Of a stretch of DNA of 64,000 bases, positions 36,794 through 51,400 are shown piece after piece. Under the pieces are notes generated by a model. That model did not search any database, had not been told where the DNA came from, and saw only the letters and a program-made list of their open reading frames with translations. The stretch is from Limanda limanda (taxonomy: Eukaryota > Chordata > Actinopteri > Pleuronectiformes > Pleuronectidae). The stretch lies in the NCBI RefSeq assembly GCF_963576545.1, contig NC_083644.1, positions 24,193,893-24,257,892 of the forward strand. Direction: 5' to 3'. Both the position numbers and the translations under genes were made by a program. Each line of letters starts with the position of its first letter. Within the stretch, counting starts at the first letter, position 1.

Positions 36794-39700
36794 CTGAGGA
36801 CCAGAGAAGAAATATAGTTTTGATACACAACACTAACCAAGATAACAAGAAGGATTTCAGCCCTTTCTTGCAGTCATTTCCACCTGACTCATGAGGGCCA
36901 TTTTTGGTTTATGCGATGCAAAAAATGAAAAAAGTGCAATAATGCTTAACAAAAACACAACTAGGTTCAACTTAAATAGCCACAAGAAACCTGACTTCAA
37001 TAAATCAGGATGAGGCCCTGTCTCAAGGTCAAACAAAACCCATTGACTGTAATTAACATGCAGTGGATAGTCTTCTGTCTGCCTTTCTCCTCTGAGATAT
37101 CTGACCCTGGCTCAGGCCCCAGTGGTGTGCAGCCCAGAAGGTTGCGCATATCGTTCTGTGCAATTCAAGCATGTGGACAAAAATGTGACCCTGACTAATC
37201 CTTCTGTTTGGAAAATAATGATAGAAAGAAAGAGGGGAGGAAACAGAAGAAGAAAGCTACTTTTTAAACTCCTTTAGGGTCACGGGTCAGGAGATCGTTA
37301 TTTAGACATACTCTGAGCACTAAAGACTTGCGGTGTGAGCCATGTTGAGGCCTAATCTGTAAGAGATTTCAGAAGGATGACATAACTCTCTGAAGATGCC
37401 TTTTCCTTGTGAGCCTGCCCTCCTTATCATGCAGTCTCTGGCATCCGCCTGCTGTGTGTCTGCATGGAGCTGACGTGGTGTGCCTGACAGTTTCTGCCAA
37501 TCATTCGCAGAAGCCCAGAAGACAGCTTCCCTCTCTGCCTCCCTGAGCCCCGGCTCATGGTGCAATCCTGTCACAGGTGTGTGAGTCCTTTGCAAACACC
37601 TCAGAGGCCGGAAGTTGACGCATTTCATGCCGAGCTTTTTCAGAAATCAGTGACACTTAGATGACCTTCCCTAGATCCGGGGCTGGATCTTTACAGTAGT
37701 TTTGATTTTCAATATTGTTACGCGAGCCGAGATCTGCGTTGACCTTTGAGGTGTTCCTAATTGTGACGTCTGGGACCTGGGTGAATATTAGCAGCCAGTC
37801 TGGTCTGGTCCTCATTTATCTGTGTCGCATAAAGGAATCAGATTTATCAATAGAGATTGAGTGAAAACTGTTTTTGTATTCAAGATGACAGAGTAGTGAC
37901 AGATCCTGTCACACAACTCTTCTGCTCTCATTGATGACTGAATCACATGGACTCATTGTATGTGTCAGTCAAGGTTTCAACAACACATCTACCTACTAAT
38001 TCCACAAATATCTGTATGTTTGGATGTGTAACGCAGATCTTGCAAACCACTCAATTCAACGACTTCACACTTGGATTGCATATTGGTAATGGCCAAGGAA
38101 AGTGCAGGGCCAGTTAGGTGCGATTTGGACACGTGGGATCTTCAATTTGATAACAATTGAATAAGGAGGCAAATGGTGCCGGCAGTGGGAAAATAGTCTG
38201 TCTGTAAACTGAGTTGAACACGTCTACTAACCTCAGATACACTACAGCAGGGGTCTGCAGCTGTGGTCAAAATCGCTGCCAGATCATTTAGATAATTCTT
38301 TTATGTTTATTTCTCCATATCGTACTGAGACACACAGCACAGGCTCCATGAACTCCGCCATGGCAACAATATTCATAGAATCACTTCTGGTTTGGCAATA
38401 TGTCACTCACTTTTTTTCATTGCTTTTTATCAAGCCGAGTTACAGAGCTTTGATTTGAAAAGTTGTGAACTTGAGTCTGAAGATTGTGTTGATTGCTAAA
38501 CAGACCTCTGCATGAAATGAATGCATTAAAACATAACTTCAGTTTAGTAAAGTATTCAAACTTCACTTGAAAAGTAACGAAACAAATTCAGTTTCACTTA
38601 ATCAAAAACATTGACTATAAATCTTATAAACCAGGTAGGATGACCATAAAGGTTTCTACCTTCACTCTGCACCATAGACTGTTTATAAAAAGCTCTGCAC
38701 ACAATGTCCAGCTCACAAACAATAAAAAGTGACAGTATATTGTAGAACTGTTTGAGGAAGACTCACTAATGAAGATAATTCTGAAGTAGCTCCAGAGCTT
38801 GAACACAGGACAAGAGAACAGTCCATTCAGAACAGTCAGGTTTAGAACTCACCCTGCACTGGTAATGTATACAATTGGTATCTTTTTGTTTTTACAATGT
38901 ATTAAAGCTGGTAATGCAATTGCATATTATATCTGCTGTGAGAACATTCAATGGTCTACTGCGTTTATTTACAGAGACGGAGAGAACTGCTGAGCTCTAC
39001 TTACTGTCCACAATGTATCAAGGAGGGTCTAAACTTTATGATGCATGACTTGTGCTCAGGCCTGGCTTGGGATGCAGCAGCCTGATAATGGAAGCCCAAA
39101 CAACAGGCCTCATTAACTCTGAGGGATCGACACGTTTGACGTGCAAATCTTCCTGCTCGGCCGGATTCCCTCGATTCCCTGGCACCTTGCGCCGCCTCAG
39201 CCACTCAAGCATAAATGGCCAGGATTGTATAATGGAGGATTAGGAGGAGATGAAAGAAACATTCTTGAGTGGTTGGGTATTCCTCCTCTGTCACCTCAAA
39301 TCACATGACTTTTTAAAAATAATACACAAGAATACACAGTGGTCAATAGGGGTGTATATACCAAGGGTTGAATAATAATACAACAACCTGCACAAAAGAA
39401 AATATAATAAGTGCGCAGAGTGCAAGTACACCTCAAAGAAACACTCTTGTTCTCAACATTCTGCTCATTATGCCCGTGTTGTGAGTTTGAGACAGTGAAG
39501 AGAATGATTTAACACTGTTAATCTTAGCTCCACATCAAAAGCACATTGGAGAGGGAATGAAATGCTGCTATTACCAGAAACAGACTTTTGAGTTTAAGCT
39601 TCATTTATACCTTATCCACTTTTTGACACCCCGCAGCAGCGCACTGCCAGAGAGTTTAAAGCACCTTGTTAAGGAGTCTTTTGTGACAGCACAGAATAAT

Positions 39701-40722
39701 TTTTCACTTGAATAAGAGAAAGAAATTGCTTCCCTGCATGCTTTATGATTGCTTCGCAGTTCCTGTTCAGCTTTTCAGAGGCAACAATAGTAGCCATACA
39801 GCGGCTATACATGTACGTGCCGCAGACATGACTTTTCAGTTATGTCTGGCTCAATTCAGTAAATTGTTTGCCGACGCCCTCAGGACACTCAGACGTGGTT
39901 TCATTGAAGCTGGAGCTTAAATTCAGTGACTGGGTTAACAGCTGCACCTATTTTCCACTGTTACCCCCCTGTACGTCGAGGCTTATAGTTTCAGGTCATC
40001 TGCTCGCTGCTTTTTAATGGCAGAAAGCCTTTCAGTTGTAATACCCCTGAAAGTCATGCTGATGGGCCATCATAGGGTTGTCAGAGCGTTGTTTAATGCC
40101 TGACCACTTACAATCCAAAAACAACAGAAACATGTGGAAGGCACCATCGTGCTGTACCTGATACAGCATGAAAGGTGAACACAATCTGAGATCTGATCGC
40201 AGCGCGGCTGCCACATCTATGAATAAAGCTGTGTGCGCCACCCACTGTGGAATTGGCATTGTGTCAGAAGTGATTAAGTGAGGAGCGGAGGGTGGGCGCG
40301 GGCAGAGGGGGCTCGGTGCAGCGCTCTCACCTGATGCCCTGACAACATCATGTCCTGCTAAGAACCAAACCTCAGGCTCTGTGTCTCCTGCCTCCACCGC
40401 AGCGATAGAGTGAGAACAGGAGAGACAACTGTTCTCAGGGCATCTGATCTACACCTTTGTTAGTGGAGGTGGAACAAAGGAGCGCAGGCGAGCAGGAAGC
40501 TGGGACTATTTGCATATCATCACCCAACATGTGCAGAACAATGGGAACACACAGATTTGCAGGTGGAATAATGGTGGGACAGGTCAACTCTGCTATACAC
40601 AAACTGAAGTTATATATCCACATGAGACTAACATTGTGTCTTTGTGTATTTGGAAATGCAGCTGACATAATCAATACTTCTCTTTATTTAAATAAGAAGC
40701 AGTATATACACTGACTTGCCCG

Positions 40723-40918
40723 TTTATAAGGTACATCTGAAACTCATGCAGGAAAAACTATTAACACGCCAAAAAGATCCCATCTTGTTGAAGGTTATAA
40801 TGTGTGGTTCGCGTGAATGTGTGAGAGACAACAATCAGATGAATGCATTGCAACTCAACAGTACTTTCATAAGAGTTACGATTTACTGCAGGATTTATAG
40901 CTATGTGTACCTAATAAA
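40723..40918. mobile_element. possible short element with 13-bp inverted ends
   Basis: TTTATAAGGTACA at 40723-40735 and TGTACCTAATAAA at 40906-40918 are inverted repeats matching at 12 of 13 positions. Ends of the form TTTATTAGGTACA are frequent in a teleost DNA-transposon family. The interior of about 170 bp has no recognisable coding sequence. The short ends leave real room for coincidence. Confidence 0.4.
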
Positions 40919-42413
40919 ATTAAAGCTGGGTACATATTGCCATCGATAGTTCTTTTTATGCATTTTTCACTGCGTTTTTGATGTCGAAAATGACGCACCA
41001 CGGAAAAACACAGAAAGGAAAATTCCTCTACACTCAATGGGAAAGGAGACAATTGTCATTTTAAAGTAACTTTTAAATATCCTGTGTATAATATTGGTGT
41101 AAAAGAGCTTCAACTATCTATGTGACTCTGTCGTAATAAGAATCAGTCATGATTAGAATCACTGCAATGTACTGAGACCACAGGATGAGTAAATATAGTC
41201 CAGGCTAACTTCTGTTCCTCAAGCTTATGTGAATACACTCTCGCATTTAGCATTTCCTTCATCAGCCTTTCTGAAGAAAAGTGCTTCCCCAATTTTCTTT
41301 GAATTTTTCTGAGACAAATCAGTTTCACAACAGATTTGAGAAAAGGTTAATGAACTCTGATTCTGACAAAGTTAAACAATGACTTCTCTGTAAGTACAGC
41401 TCCCATGAATACAAATAAAAGCAGCAGCGCAGGCTCTCCGTCTTAAATCCTCTAAAATGTTATAATAACTGACAAGGTTACACTAAATCAATAAATCTAT
41501 AATGTTGAAAAAGGGAAACATGTACATAACATAAACTTAGGCTATGCAGGGCCTTTTTCCCTTTGTCCAAGAGCTGCAATATCACTATGTTTTATATTTT
41601 CTTGCACAAAAAGAGGAGAGACTTCTAATTTCAGTCCAATGTTTGAAGAATCATGAGCTGCATTTTCTTATTTAGGCCAGTCCTTTTTTATGCAGGGTTC
41701 AAAAGCAATGTGCAAAGACAATGAGATTGAGAGCCGCTGCACAAACAGCACAAACCACTGAGCTGAAAGTGATAACCAGAAGGGGGAAAGTAAAAGCACT
41801 GTGGAGCGAGCACAGTGAAAGACAACCGCTAAACAGCACTAATCTGTGCCTCTACACCTGCACTCATCTATCTATCAGTAAGCTTTACTTCCTGTGAACG
41901 CAACATTCCACCTTCCACCAAAAACAATTGTCTTCCTTTTTACAATAGCTTTTGCATTTCCTGCACGATCAGCACAAACTGAAGGAAGACAATCACTCAC
42001 AGGCATATTTATCCACAGATTAAATGATGATGGACTTTACAATACAAAATGCTCTTTAGTGTCAATGGAACAGCGGCTTTAACTCAGGCTTTTAAAAAGA
42101 GGGAAGCTTTAGTCAGCTCACAATCTGACATTCTGCCTTTTGTCTCCTTAAATCACAATGGTATAATTGGAAATGGACACAGAGCCTTTTAAAGGGAAAT
42201 GGCTTATTAATAATAATATCAGTAATGAACACAAAAAGAGCAAATGGACCATTGCATTAGTTTCGGTTCATGAGAAACATTTTTGCATTTGATTGGGGGG
42301 GGGAAAGGCATTTATTGCCACAACACTAAACGAGTGATTATAGCAGCTTAGGCGACCAAAACAATGAAAGGATTGCTGGATCAGCCACACGAAATTTACA
42401 CTGAGTTCCTGTG

Positions 42414-42472
42414 TTTGCGTGTGTGTGATGAGTGTGAGTGTGTGATGTGTGAGAGTGTGTGTCAGTGAGTGT
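42414..42472. repeat. GT/GA-rich degenerate microsatellite
   Basis: Interrupted GTGTGT and GTGAGT units, with strong strand asymmetry. Confidence 0.75.
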
Positions 42473-43388
42473 TTTGAGCAGAGGGGGTTACAGTATGTCG
42501 TGTATCTAGAATCATGCATATGGGTTAAACACTCTAAGATGCTTTCTTTTTTTAAATGAGTGTATGAGGCATCTGTTTAAAGTGGATGGATTTGTTTGAT
42601 TCACAGCACACAGTGATAAAGTAGAGACAGATATTATTTGTGACATGGTGACACAGCAGCGCTTTTTAATAGAAATCTGATTATTGTGATTCATTCTCAA
42701 GACTGAGTGGACAGGACTGAGAGTTATGGACAACTGCTTATAATACGGCGGGTTTCCCACTTCATATCCAAGAGCTTTGTCGGGACAAAACATTTTTTTT
42801 TGTGGATCTGTGCTTTGTCATTCTTCTGGCAGCTGCATGTTTAATTGAAGAACGTGTTAAGTCTGTGAGAGGAATCACATGTGAGTGGCTTTATGTAATC
42901 CAGTAGATGAATTTTCTGCTCGCAATGTTAAACAGGTTATGAGTAATCTGTAATGCATTACATTTGGAGAAGAAGCATCGCTGCGCTGCAAATTAAGCTC
43001 AAGGCCACCTTTTGAGGAGGCACAGATAAAGTATACATTCTCTCCAAACAAAATAGGTCATGCTGTTTCAGCTCCAATTAAATGCTGGGGAAAAAAATAG
43101 CAGTCAACTGTAGAGCAGCTGTGTACAGAGCAGCCAGCGATAATTAAAAATTAACCTTTTCCATAATTGACATTTTCCACAGCCATTCAAATCTCTGGCT
43201 GTAAAGTGAATTCATTTAAAGGGATGAACATCAGAGCGCTCACCGACATGTAATGTATGTAGAGGGGCCTCAATGTTTGTAAGATTGTGCGTGAGTAAAA
43301 ACTAGGTCATCTGTTAGGAACTGACACATCCCCCTGCAAACAGATATTTGAAAATCTGAGAGTGTAGAGAGGGGTGCCACAAGCAATC

Positions 43389-43441
43389 TGAAGAAAAAAA
43401 AAAAACCCTAACAAAAAAAAAAAACTACAACAACAACAAAT
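43389..43441. repeat. A-rich low-complexity patch
   Basis: Two runs of 12 A separated by CCCTAAC and followed by a CAA repeat. It could be the remains of a retroelement tail, but no element body is recognisable on either side. Confidence 0.6.
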
Positions 43442-45204
43442 GACAGCACAAATTGTTGGGACGGAGATGGAACTTATTTGGCATCTCTTTGTGTACCATT
43501 ACAATCATGTGAATGTAGCAAACACTACATTACACAGGATGCAGTGGTCCCTGCCGTTTCCTCACGCGGTAACACAGATCTATATTTAAACATGCGCGGT
43601 GGACATAATGAAGATTCATGCATGTTATGTCTTCAAATCGATGTATTGGCAACCTGCGCTTCCCTTTTGTAATACACAGTGTTGTCGATCTCCTGTGTAA
43701 TTTTGCCTCCGAGGCAAACCATGATATATCACTCTGCTTTCCACCTAAACGGCCGCGTGGTTTATCTGAATGACACCCCGGAGGATATCTCCTGACCAAA
43801 CACTACCGCCAAATTGCTGGACTGGAGACTACAAAAATCCGGATCCACTCACAGACGCTTTCTTGATGAGAGAAAATGTTTAGAAAGTGCACACGTTTCA
43901 TGGAGTCGGAGCCAGGGGCGGATGAGAGTTCTTCTGTGGACAGATGTGGATGTTAGGAGGGCGGAGAGAGTTCCGACCTCAGCAGCACTCAAACACAAAA
44001 ACAGAGGAGACTTGTTTGTGTGCGAAGAGGTGTCGACACTGACAGGAGACCATATCCAGGAGGAGCCAGCAGGGGCCACTGTTTGTGCAGGTGATTTTGG
44101 CGGCCTGGTTTCAGACTGAACCAAGATGACTCTATTTCTTCCTGTAAATTGTACTTAGTGAGCAAAATGCTTGAATCAAAACACAAGCACGAGAGTGTCA
44201 GTCATGTGACTAGTGCTTTTGTTCATTAACCAAAAGTAAATTCATGAAACACATTTTTAACATAACTTTGCTTTTTTACACTCACTAAAATGTTTAACTA
44301 CTTGAAAGTGAACTATCCTAAATAAGTAAGCAAAACTGCTGGAATACAGGCACTATATAAAGGACTTTCCTGTTGTCATGTGACATTCAGTGGAAGAGGA
44401 GAGGTCATCCAACTGTCACCCTGCAAGCCACAGCATCATCAACTTACTGCTTTTATGAAGGCAGAATAATCTCAGCAAACTGCAGGACTATGGCCTACGG
44501 GCCAGCGAGGAGAGGCGCACAACAACAGAACACACAAACCGCTCTCAGACATTTTAGATTGCCGGAGCTCACTGAACTGCAATGACAGTTATCGATCCAG
44601 CCAGTTATTTACCAGCCATGCTGCTAGTCTCAGAGGGGGCCGGCTGAGGCTGGGGTGGCAGGGGCTATTATTTATGAGCGGTTATGTGACAAACACTTCT
44701 GATATACTGAGGGTTACCACTGACCGGATGAATCTGCCAATCAACAGCTAATAAAAAAGAATGCGGATGAAAAGCACTTTACCTCGAAGTGAGACCAAAA
44801 ATGAAGCTAAATCAATGCCTTAAACTGGTCTTTATTTCATGTTGAGTCAGTTCACATTGGCAGGTTTTGTTGATAATTAGAGGTTAACGCTCTATACATC
44901 AAAACCCTTTAGTGTTGATGTTCAGTGTTTTTTTTGTTCGAAAATGGCATCTGTGTATGTATACACTGGGGATTAATGCTGGGAAACAGAACTGGGGTAT
45001 TTCTCGGGAATGCTCACCATAAACTTCTGCCCTTTCCCATAGAAAACACATGGGTGCATGTGTTAGTTAGCAGTCCAGCTGTGTGATTAAATGCCGTTTA
45101 GAATGACTGAAGTGAAGGTCAACATCTGTAAACTAAACAACAGCAAATGTGATGTAGGAGTTAGGACTCATGAAGGACAGACATCTCTCATACCTTCCTT
45201 CTAG

Positions 45205-45385
45205 CATGAAGTGACGAGACGTCCGTCCGTCTTTCTGTCATGAAATTACATGCCTACCATCCATCCATCCTTCCATCACAAAGTGACATGAGGTCCATCT
45301 GTCCATCCTTCCTTCCACCTTAGAGTGATGACATCCATCCATCTGTCCTTCCTTTCCCCTCCCTCTCTCTCTCTCTATACCTCTT
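45205..45385. repeat. small degenerate minisatellite
   Basis: About four imperfect units of 38-42 bp. Each pairs a block like AAAGTGACATGAGG with a block of CCATCCATC or CCTTCC repeats, and the array ends in a CTCTCT run. The units differ by several substitutions, so the array is not recent. Confidence 0.55.
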
Positions 45386-48300
45386 TGTTTGTTCCCACTC
45401 TAGAGAAATGAGACCTCGCTTTCACAATGAAACAGTCAAACAACCCTTATATAGACAGTTCAGCACATTGAATCTACCTCTGTGTATGAACGGTGCTTTA
45501 TCAAGCCTGGCCTAATGACGCATCGCTTTCTGTTAGCTACTTCGCATGATCCTATTAAAATTAATTAATTATCTTGGTCCGCTGACTTTTTTTTTACATT
45601 TTTGTGGGTCGTCACTCATCAATTTTGATTTAGCTTCTTGTAAACAGACAGCAGTCTGTTTACATTCTTAATTTTACAAGCTTTACTACGCTCACTGGCT
45701 CATTGCCACGACCAACTGTCAAATAGCCCGAAACCACTGGCAGAAACATGTGTTGTGTAGTGCAAACAAAATCTGCTCATCAAAATCACTGCCCATAAAA
45801 CTACAAGTGGCTCATAAAATCCACAGTGCACCTTTAATATTCCAACCACTGGTTTTCTATAACAAACATTCAATCGGGATAAATCTGGAGTTCACCGTAT
45901 GAGTTTGTCATTAATACTTTAAAACCTCAATTAAACTGTAATTCTTTAATTAATGTAGCAGTCCACAATATGGTTTTGCTGTGGAAAGCCCCTTTAAATA
46001 AGTAAATAAATAATAATAATACTAATAAATGTGACACTTATACTGAATCTGACCATAATTATGTAGACAAAAAACTTGCATAACTTTTAAAATATTTGTA
46101 GTGGCCTATCATGATCATCAATCACCTAATCACATATTTAGCAATGCTGCTAATGCACCTGTTTCCCATAATGGGCCTGATTACTTTTTCTGTCGCTTGC
46201 AGCTATATTGGCCTTAGAGATTTGTCACAGCTCGAGGCCTGGAAGTAGCTACTGGAAGGAAATGTTTCTGACATGTGGGCATGAGAAAGTGAAACATAAG
46301 GAGATCCATGTTCCATCACTGACCTCAAGGTTTGGCTCTGGTGAGCTGACCTTTAGTGTGCGAGGCTTTCGGTAACCAGATCGTGATTGGACCCACCACT
46401 AAACATCATGTCAAACAACAATTTGGTTGTAGGCACTGCAATAATTACAAACGCTGGCTTGTAACCGTGCAATTCGAGAGGGATGCATCTGATCACAGAT
46501 CACTGTCACATAATGATCAACAAAGTTATAAGTCAGTCAGCTGATACTTGCTGGTGGGTCTTATATTACAAAATAACACGAGCAACGAGACGATCTAACT
46601 GCCTCATGTGGTGTTTCCTGTAGCATGTGACAGGGTCTCTGCATGGATTCCTGTTTCCATAACCATAATTATATTTACACTATCCACATAATGTACTTTT
46701 GTTTCTAATTTTAGTAAATACAATGTGGTAGAACTTACATGCTTAAGTGTATCAGCTGTGTAAATATACAGGAAATAAATTAAGGTACAAACAACCTTTT
46801 AAAATCATAGACTCCTGCGGCTGATGCCTTCAACCTTACAGATTCTGTTGCACTACTCACCGCTCCCACCTCACTGTCAATATTTGACACCTCGTAGAGT
46901 TCACAGACTCGTCTCAAAACATCAACAACAAATTGTCATGCACATCCCTACCTGATGTCTGCTTCAGCTTTAAGTGAAATACATGCCTATGATCTTAATG
47001 TAAGTCTGGTTGTGTTTACTGTGTTTATAAGAGGAGTCGACATGAATGACCCACTGCTGTGGTTTTCACACCAATAATAATTTTCAAAAAGCCTTCATTT
47101 CTCAAGACATGTCTTAATGGTGGAGGTGGGGGTTTCCACATTCAACACATTTCTTAGACCTCATGGTTTCCAAAAAAAAGGGTTTGAGTGAGTAACTCAA
47201 TGCAAACAGAAGGGCTCCTCAGGGCACCTCTAAATCCCTATCCTCAACCTCTGATGTCAAGACTTCGACCTCACGTGTCCTGTTTGTGTCATTATTACAT
47301 ACACGAAGGAGATACTGGGTTAATATGCAATATCATCTCAAATATGTAGTGTGTCTGCTTCAGTCAAACAGTTCACTTCAGGTGAACAACTATAAGAGAA
47401 TGAATCATGATGTGATTGAAAGAATCAGCTATTATTTGTGCTTCTTTCTGTAATCTTATGTTCTTAAGCACTATGATAAGATAAATAGAGTGTTGAAAAG
47501 GCAGAGTCACTCACAGGTGTAAGTAAAGTACTCATACATAGATGTGGGTGGGAGTCCTTTTTTATTCCTAAATCATGACTCATTTTGTTTTTAATTGCAC
47601 TGTGGAGGCAATATCACTGAGATATAACTGCATGGAATATGTTCTAATTATATTTTCAGGTTCACTGCTTGCATACCCACATAGACACTCACATGCACAC
47701 ACACAAGCACCACTGTACACAAATTTGGCATAAATTGCTATAACGAAACAGTGACATTTGAATAGCAAATAAACAAATATGCTTAGGTAGATGATGAGAA
47801 TTAAGATGTTTTTTCTACTGTGGTTTAGCAGAAATAGAAGTAGCTTTAAGGAATTGTAAAGAACTATTCTTTCTCATGTAGCCAGAGGGACATTTTGTAG
47901 ATTGTTGGTTTGTATAGTTTGCAAAGGGAAGCAAACAAAAACATGCGGATGAGAATTCGATGTAATGTTGCAATGGTGCAATTAAGTAAAAGAAAATAGA
48001 TCAGTGGGTCAGAGAAATATAGTATAATATATAACAAATTTAAAAAAAAATACAATTATTAGTGAGTCAATATTTGGTTTAAAATTAGTTTGTTTTGTAG
48101 AACAAAATGTAATGTGTTTCATGGTGCATCTATGCACAGGGAGAAGATCACAGCATTATGGATAATATCTTCATCTTGTTGAAGCCCAAGGCTCTCACTT
48201 TGTAGTTACACGTGGTAAAGCTGCACCAGGAGAAGAATTCACTCTGGAAATCTAAAGCAGAGCTGGTAATCCTGCACTCAGACATCCGGCTTTTTTTAGG

Positions 48301-48573
48301 AGCCACACACAGCTCTAGAGTTTTGGGAAGCTAGGGTCAGTCACCTGAGGAGAAGGCGTCGTGTTTGATGTAAAGATGGCAAGAGTTCACACCTGATTGT
48401 CTTTCAAGGCATAAATAGAAATGCCAATCATTCACATGAAGGACCAGCTCAACAAAATATGATTTAGATGGTAAAGAAGAAAACCTCAAGGTAGTATGAT
48501 CAGTGTGTGCACTTCCAGGAAGACCAAGAACCATCTGGTAATGCAATTTTTTGTTTTCTGAGTGCCTTAGGGT

Positions 48574-49060
48574 TGTACATTGGGCCCCCTTTCGTTCCTA
48601 ATTTACATGTAACCTCTGGGGCAAATTATCTGCTGACATACGGTACAGTAATAAAGATGATCATTGGCATAAGAATGATATGACTCAATTCAACCTAACC
48701 TTTCCGAATGAAGTCTTAAATTCCCAGTTCAAAGTCAAGGAAAGAGCATGTGATCTCGGGGTAAGTTTAGACTCCCAGTTGCTTTTTGATGATCAGAATT
48801 AAGTTATTTTAGGCAGGGTTAGGGTGCGCATGAGACCCTACTTCCATTTGTGTTCACAGAACAATCACAATATCAACCCTCTAATTATGTGGGAAAAACT
48901 GCTTCAGCTAATTTTCTTGTTTTATTCAGTTGAGTCTTACTTATTTGTTTACTTTTTAATCTGTTATCATTAAATTAATTTTGGATATTTGAACTGTTGC
49001 TCCTCTATTGTGACACACTGAGTACCTTGTTTTTGAAAAGTGATCTACAGATGTATTTTT
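48574..49060 (+). mobile_element. decayed L2/Rex1-like LINE fossil
   Basis: The plus-strand translation from 48574 gives CTLGPLSFLIYM, stop, then PLGQII. This matches the usual SVLGPLLF and YMLPLG motif B region of L2/Rex1-type reverse transcriptases. About 180 bp downstream DLGVSLDSQLLFDD matches the motif E region (usually NLGVxFDSxLSF). The segment between them is far shorter than in a complete element, so motif C (YADD) is lost to deletion. The stretch near 49010-49050 (gtgacacactgag, then tttttgaaaagtg) resembles the 3' end of L2-class elements. Several stops and frame breaks show an old, dead copy. It is antisense to lpp. Confidence 0.6.
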
Positions 49061-50509
49061 CATATCCTGGTCAGAATCTTTATTTTATTCAGCAAAACAT
49101 TTAGCATTTTCCTTCAAATTACCCATTCAGTTGGTCTAATGATAATAATGTGCAGTTTGTGAAGCATTTCCTAAACTTGCTAGCTAAAATAATTTAGATA
49201 TACAATCAGAAATTTAACTTTCAATATCAGCATAATATGTTAATGCCCTGTTAAATATAAATGTAAATGGCAAATAAACTATACATTTGATATATTTTCA
49301 CTGCTGTTACTAATTGTATTCCTTTACAATACATCCTAGTACTTGTTTTGCAAACATCATTTTAGAGATTGATGTTGGTTTATGTCGGGTCACACATATA
49401 AATAGGTCCTCTGGATGAATAGAACCATATGGAAATGCTGCTGTGCAGGTCAAAAGTCACAGTAGCCAGGACTGGAAGGCTGAGAAATGTCAGATATTTA
49501 AACATGTTTGACAGTTGAAACCATCATTGACCTTCGAGGGGACTTTAACTTTTACTGGCTGCAGGGATTGAATAGTTCAAAATAATCCTCCCCTGCCAAA
49601 CGTCACTCAAGCTCAGCCATAACACAAGTCATCATCCAGCTTAGCTTTCCTCCAATTGCAAAGACTGAGAGACTCGTGGAAATTGGTATGTTAACCAGAA
49701 GCCATGAAATCTGTTAATTTTTTTTTAGAGATCAAAAACTGGTGGATTTGGGTAATTAAGCGTCCTTGGAGCCGGTTGATGTTCCTACACCTTCACTTTA
49801 CGTTTGAGTAACAACACGTTAGGGGATTCGGTGCTGGGTGTATGTGGGGTAACAGGAAGGGCAGATCAGGCGAGATCATAGAATTTCATACGCAGAGTCG
49901 ATCTTGGACTTCTAATGACACTGACCTTCTATGAATACACTCAATTATGTGAAATTATCTCTTTAATAAAGTCCTCAATCAAAATCACAAACCTCCTACT
50001 GAGAAAGTCTCGGGTATTACATTAAATCACCATTAACTCTACATAACTTGAGATAATATTTGATAATTATGACAAATATGTAAACAGTTCTTTTAATTGA
50101 CTGTGTTTTGGTTTATTTACACAACAGATTAAAAGAGGCACAACCCTTTTCTTCATTTAAGCTGATTTAACACCATTTGTAAAAGGTTATGAACATGTCT
50201 CGACATTGAGTTAAGCAGAGTGATGATCATAAAGGCAAAGTTGACAGATTTTGCTTTAATTCTAATCTGGCTTTTATAGAGTCTCTAGTCTGTTTTGGAT
50301 TTAAAGATCGGCTATACTGGACACAAATTCACAAAGGACAGATTAGAGCTAAGGTTCTGATATTTTAGAGAAGGGTCAGGCGAAACATGTTTGAAAGTGT
50401 TCAAATGAAGCATGGAGGGAAGGACACAGAGCCCATTATCATGCTACACTACATCACATCGTTGGGAATTAAAGTATATATTAAAGTATGTATAATATAT
50501 ATACATATG

Positions 50510-50513
<4 letters not shown>

Positions 50514-50566
<53 letters not shown>
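50514..50566. repeat. GA microsatellite, about 26 units
   Basis: Long, uninterrupted GA run preceded by an AT-rich patch. Overlapping chance frames read it as Arg-Glu repeats. Confidence 0.9.
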
Positions 50567-50568
<2 letters not shown>

Positions 50569-51199
50569 GTGTGTAAAATTAGTGATTTGCTTTTATCTGA
50601 AATCAAAGAGATACTCACAAATCTATTAAACGCCACCTTTTGTTTTTTAATAATGCATCATACTGGGACCAAAGAGAGCTTTTCAAGCAAAATGTAGACT
50701 TTTGTTTTGAACAAATATAATTAGATTATTTTTAAGATACTCAGAGCAATGTTGAAGCTAATTTGTATTTAGTAAAGTACAGTCCTTGATGAGCAATTCC
50801 CAGAGGCTGGGAGGCCCAGTTTGTATTTGGAACCAGCATAAAATCCTTGAATTAAAGAAAACTCAAGGGCCTTGCAATTTCCAGAGATTGTCGACGGCTG
50901 GATATAGAGATGAGAATAGATGTCTCTGTGGCATTGACTACTATGTTCTAAGGGATGACAGTAATTTTTTATTCTTCCCAATCAGATACAGTTCTATAAA
51001 AAGGTATAGTGCCGCATTCAACATCTTGCATTGTTTTAGAAGGCTTGAGTCCAATATTCACTGAAATGCTTTTTAACTTTACAACCGTTATTTATGTTAA
51101 ATAATAATAATTTATATTTAAGTATTACATAGTGCACATATGACACGATCATGGAATGGATGGTTGATTTTAACTAGAACAACTGCCTCGTTGTTGTAT

Positions 51200-51400
51200 A
51201 CCTCAGCCAATCATTCAAGATGCAGCAAATATGGTCACAATCTCCCCTCCTGTTCCTGAATTATGACATTGAGTAATGGCCAAAAATGTGTTGTTGCAGA
51301 ATATGGTGCTGTCGCAGTCATGATGACCTTTAACCATTGACCCTTGACCATTTTACCCTATTTGACATTTGTATGAAATTGTGCTCTGAGCCTCTCTGCT
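51200..51400 (+). repeat. possible diverged member of the GACCTTTGACC repeat group
   Basis: AATTATGACATTGAGTAATG, then ATGATGACCTTTAACCATTG, then ACATTTGTATGAAAT resemble a teleost repeat related to the tandem-unit family at 57.7 and 63.2 kb. The match is weak. Confidence 0.3.

Noticed and set aside
40032..40397. 121-codon minus-strand frame
   Set aside because: No motif, no splice or promoter context; treated as chance.
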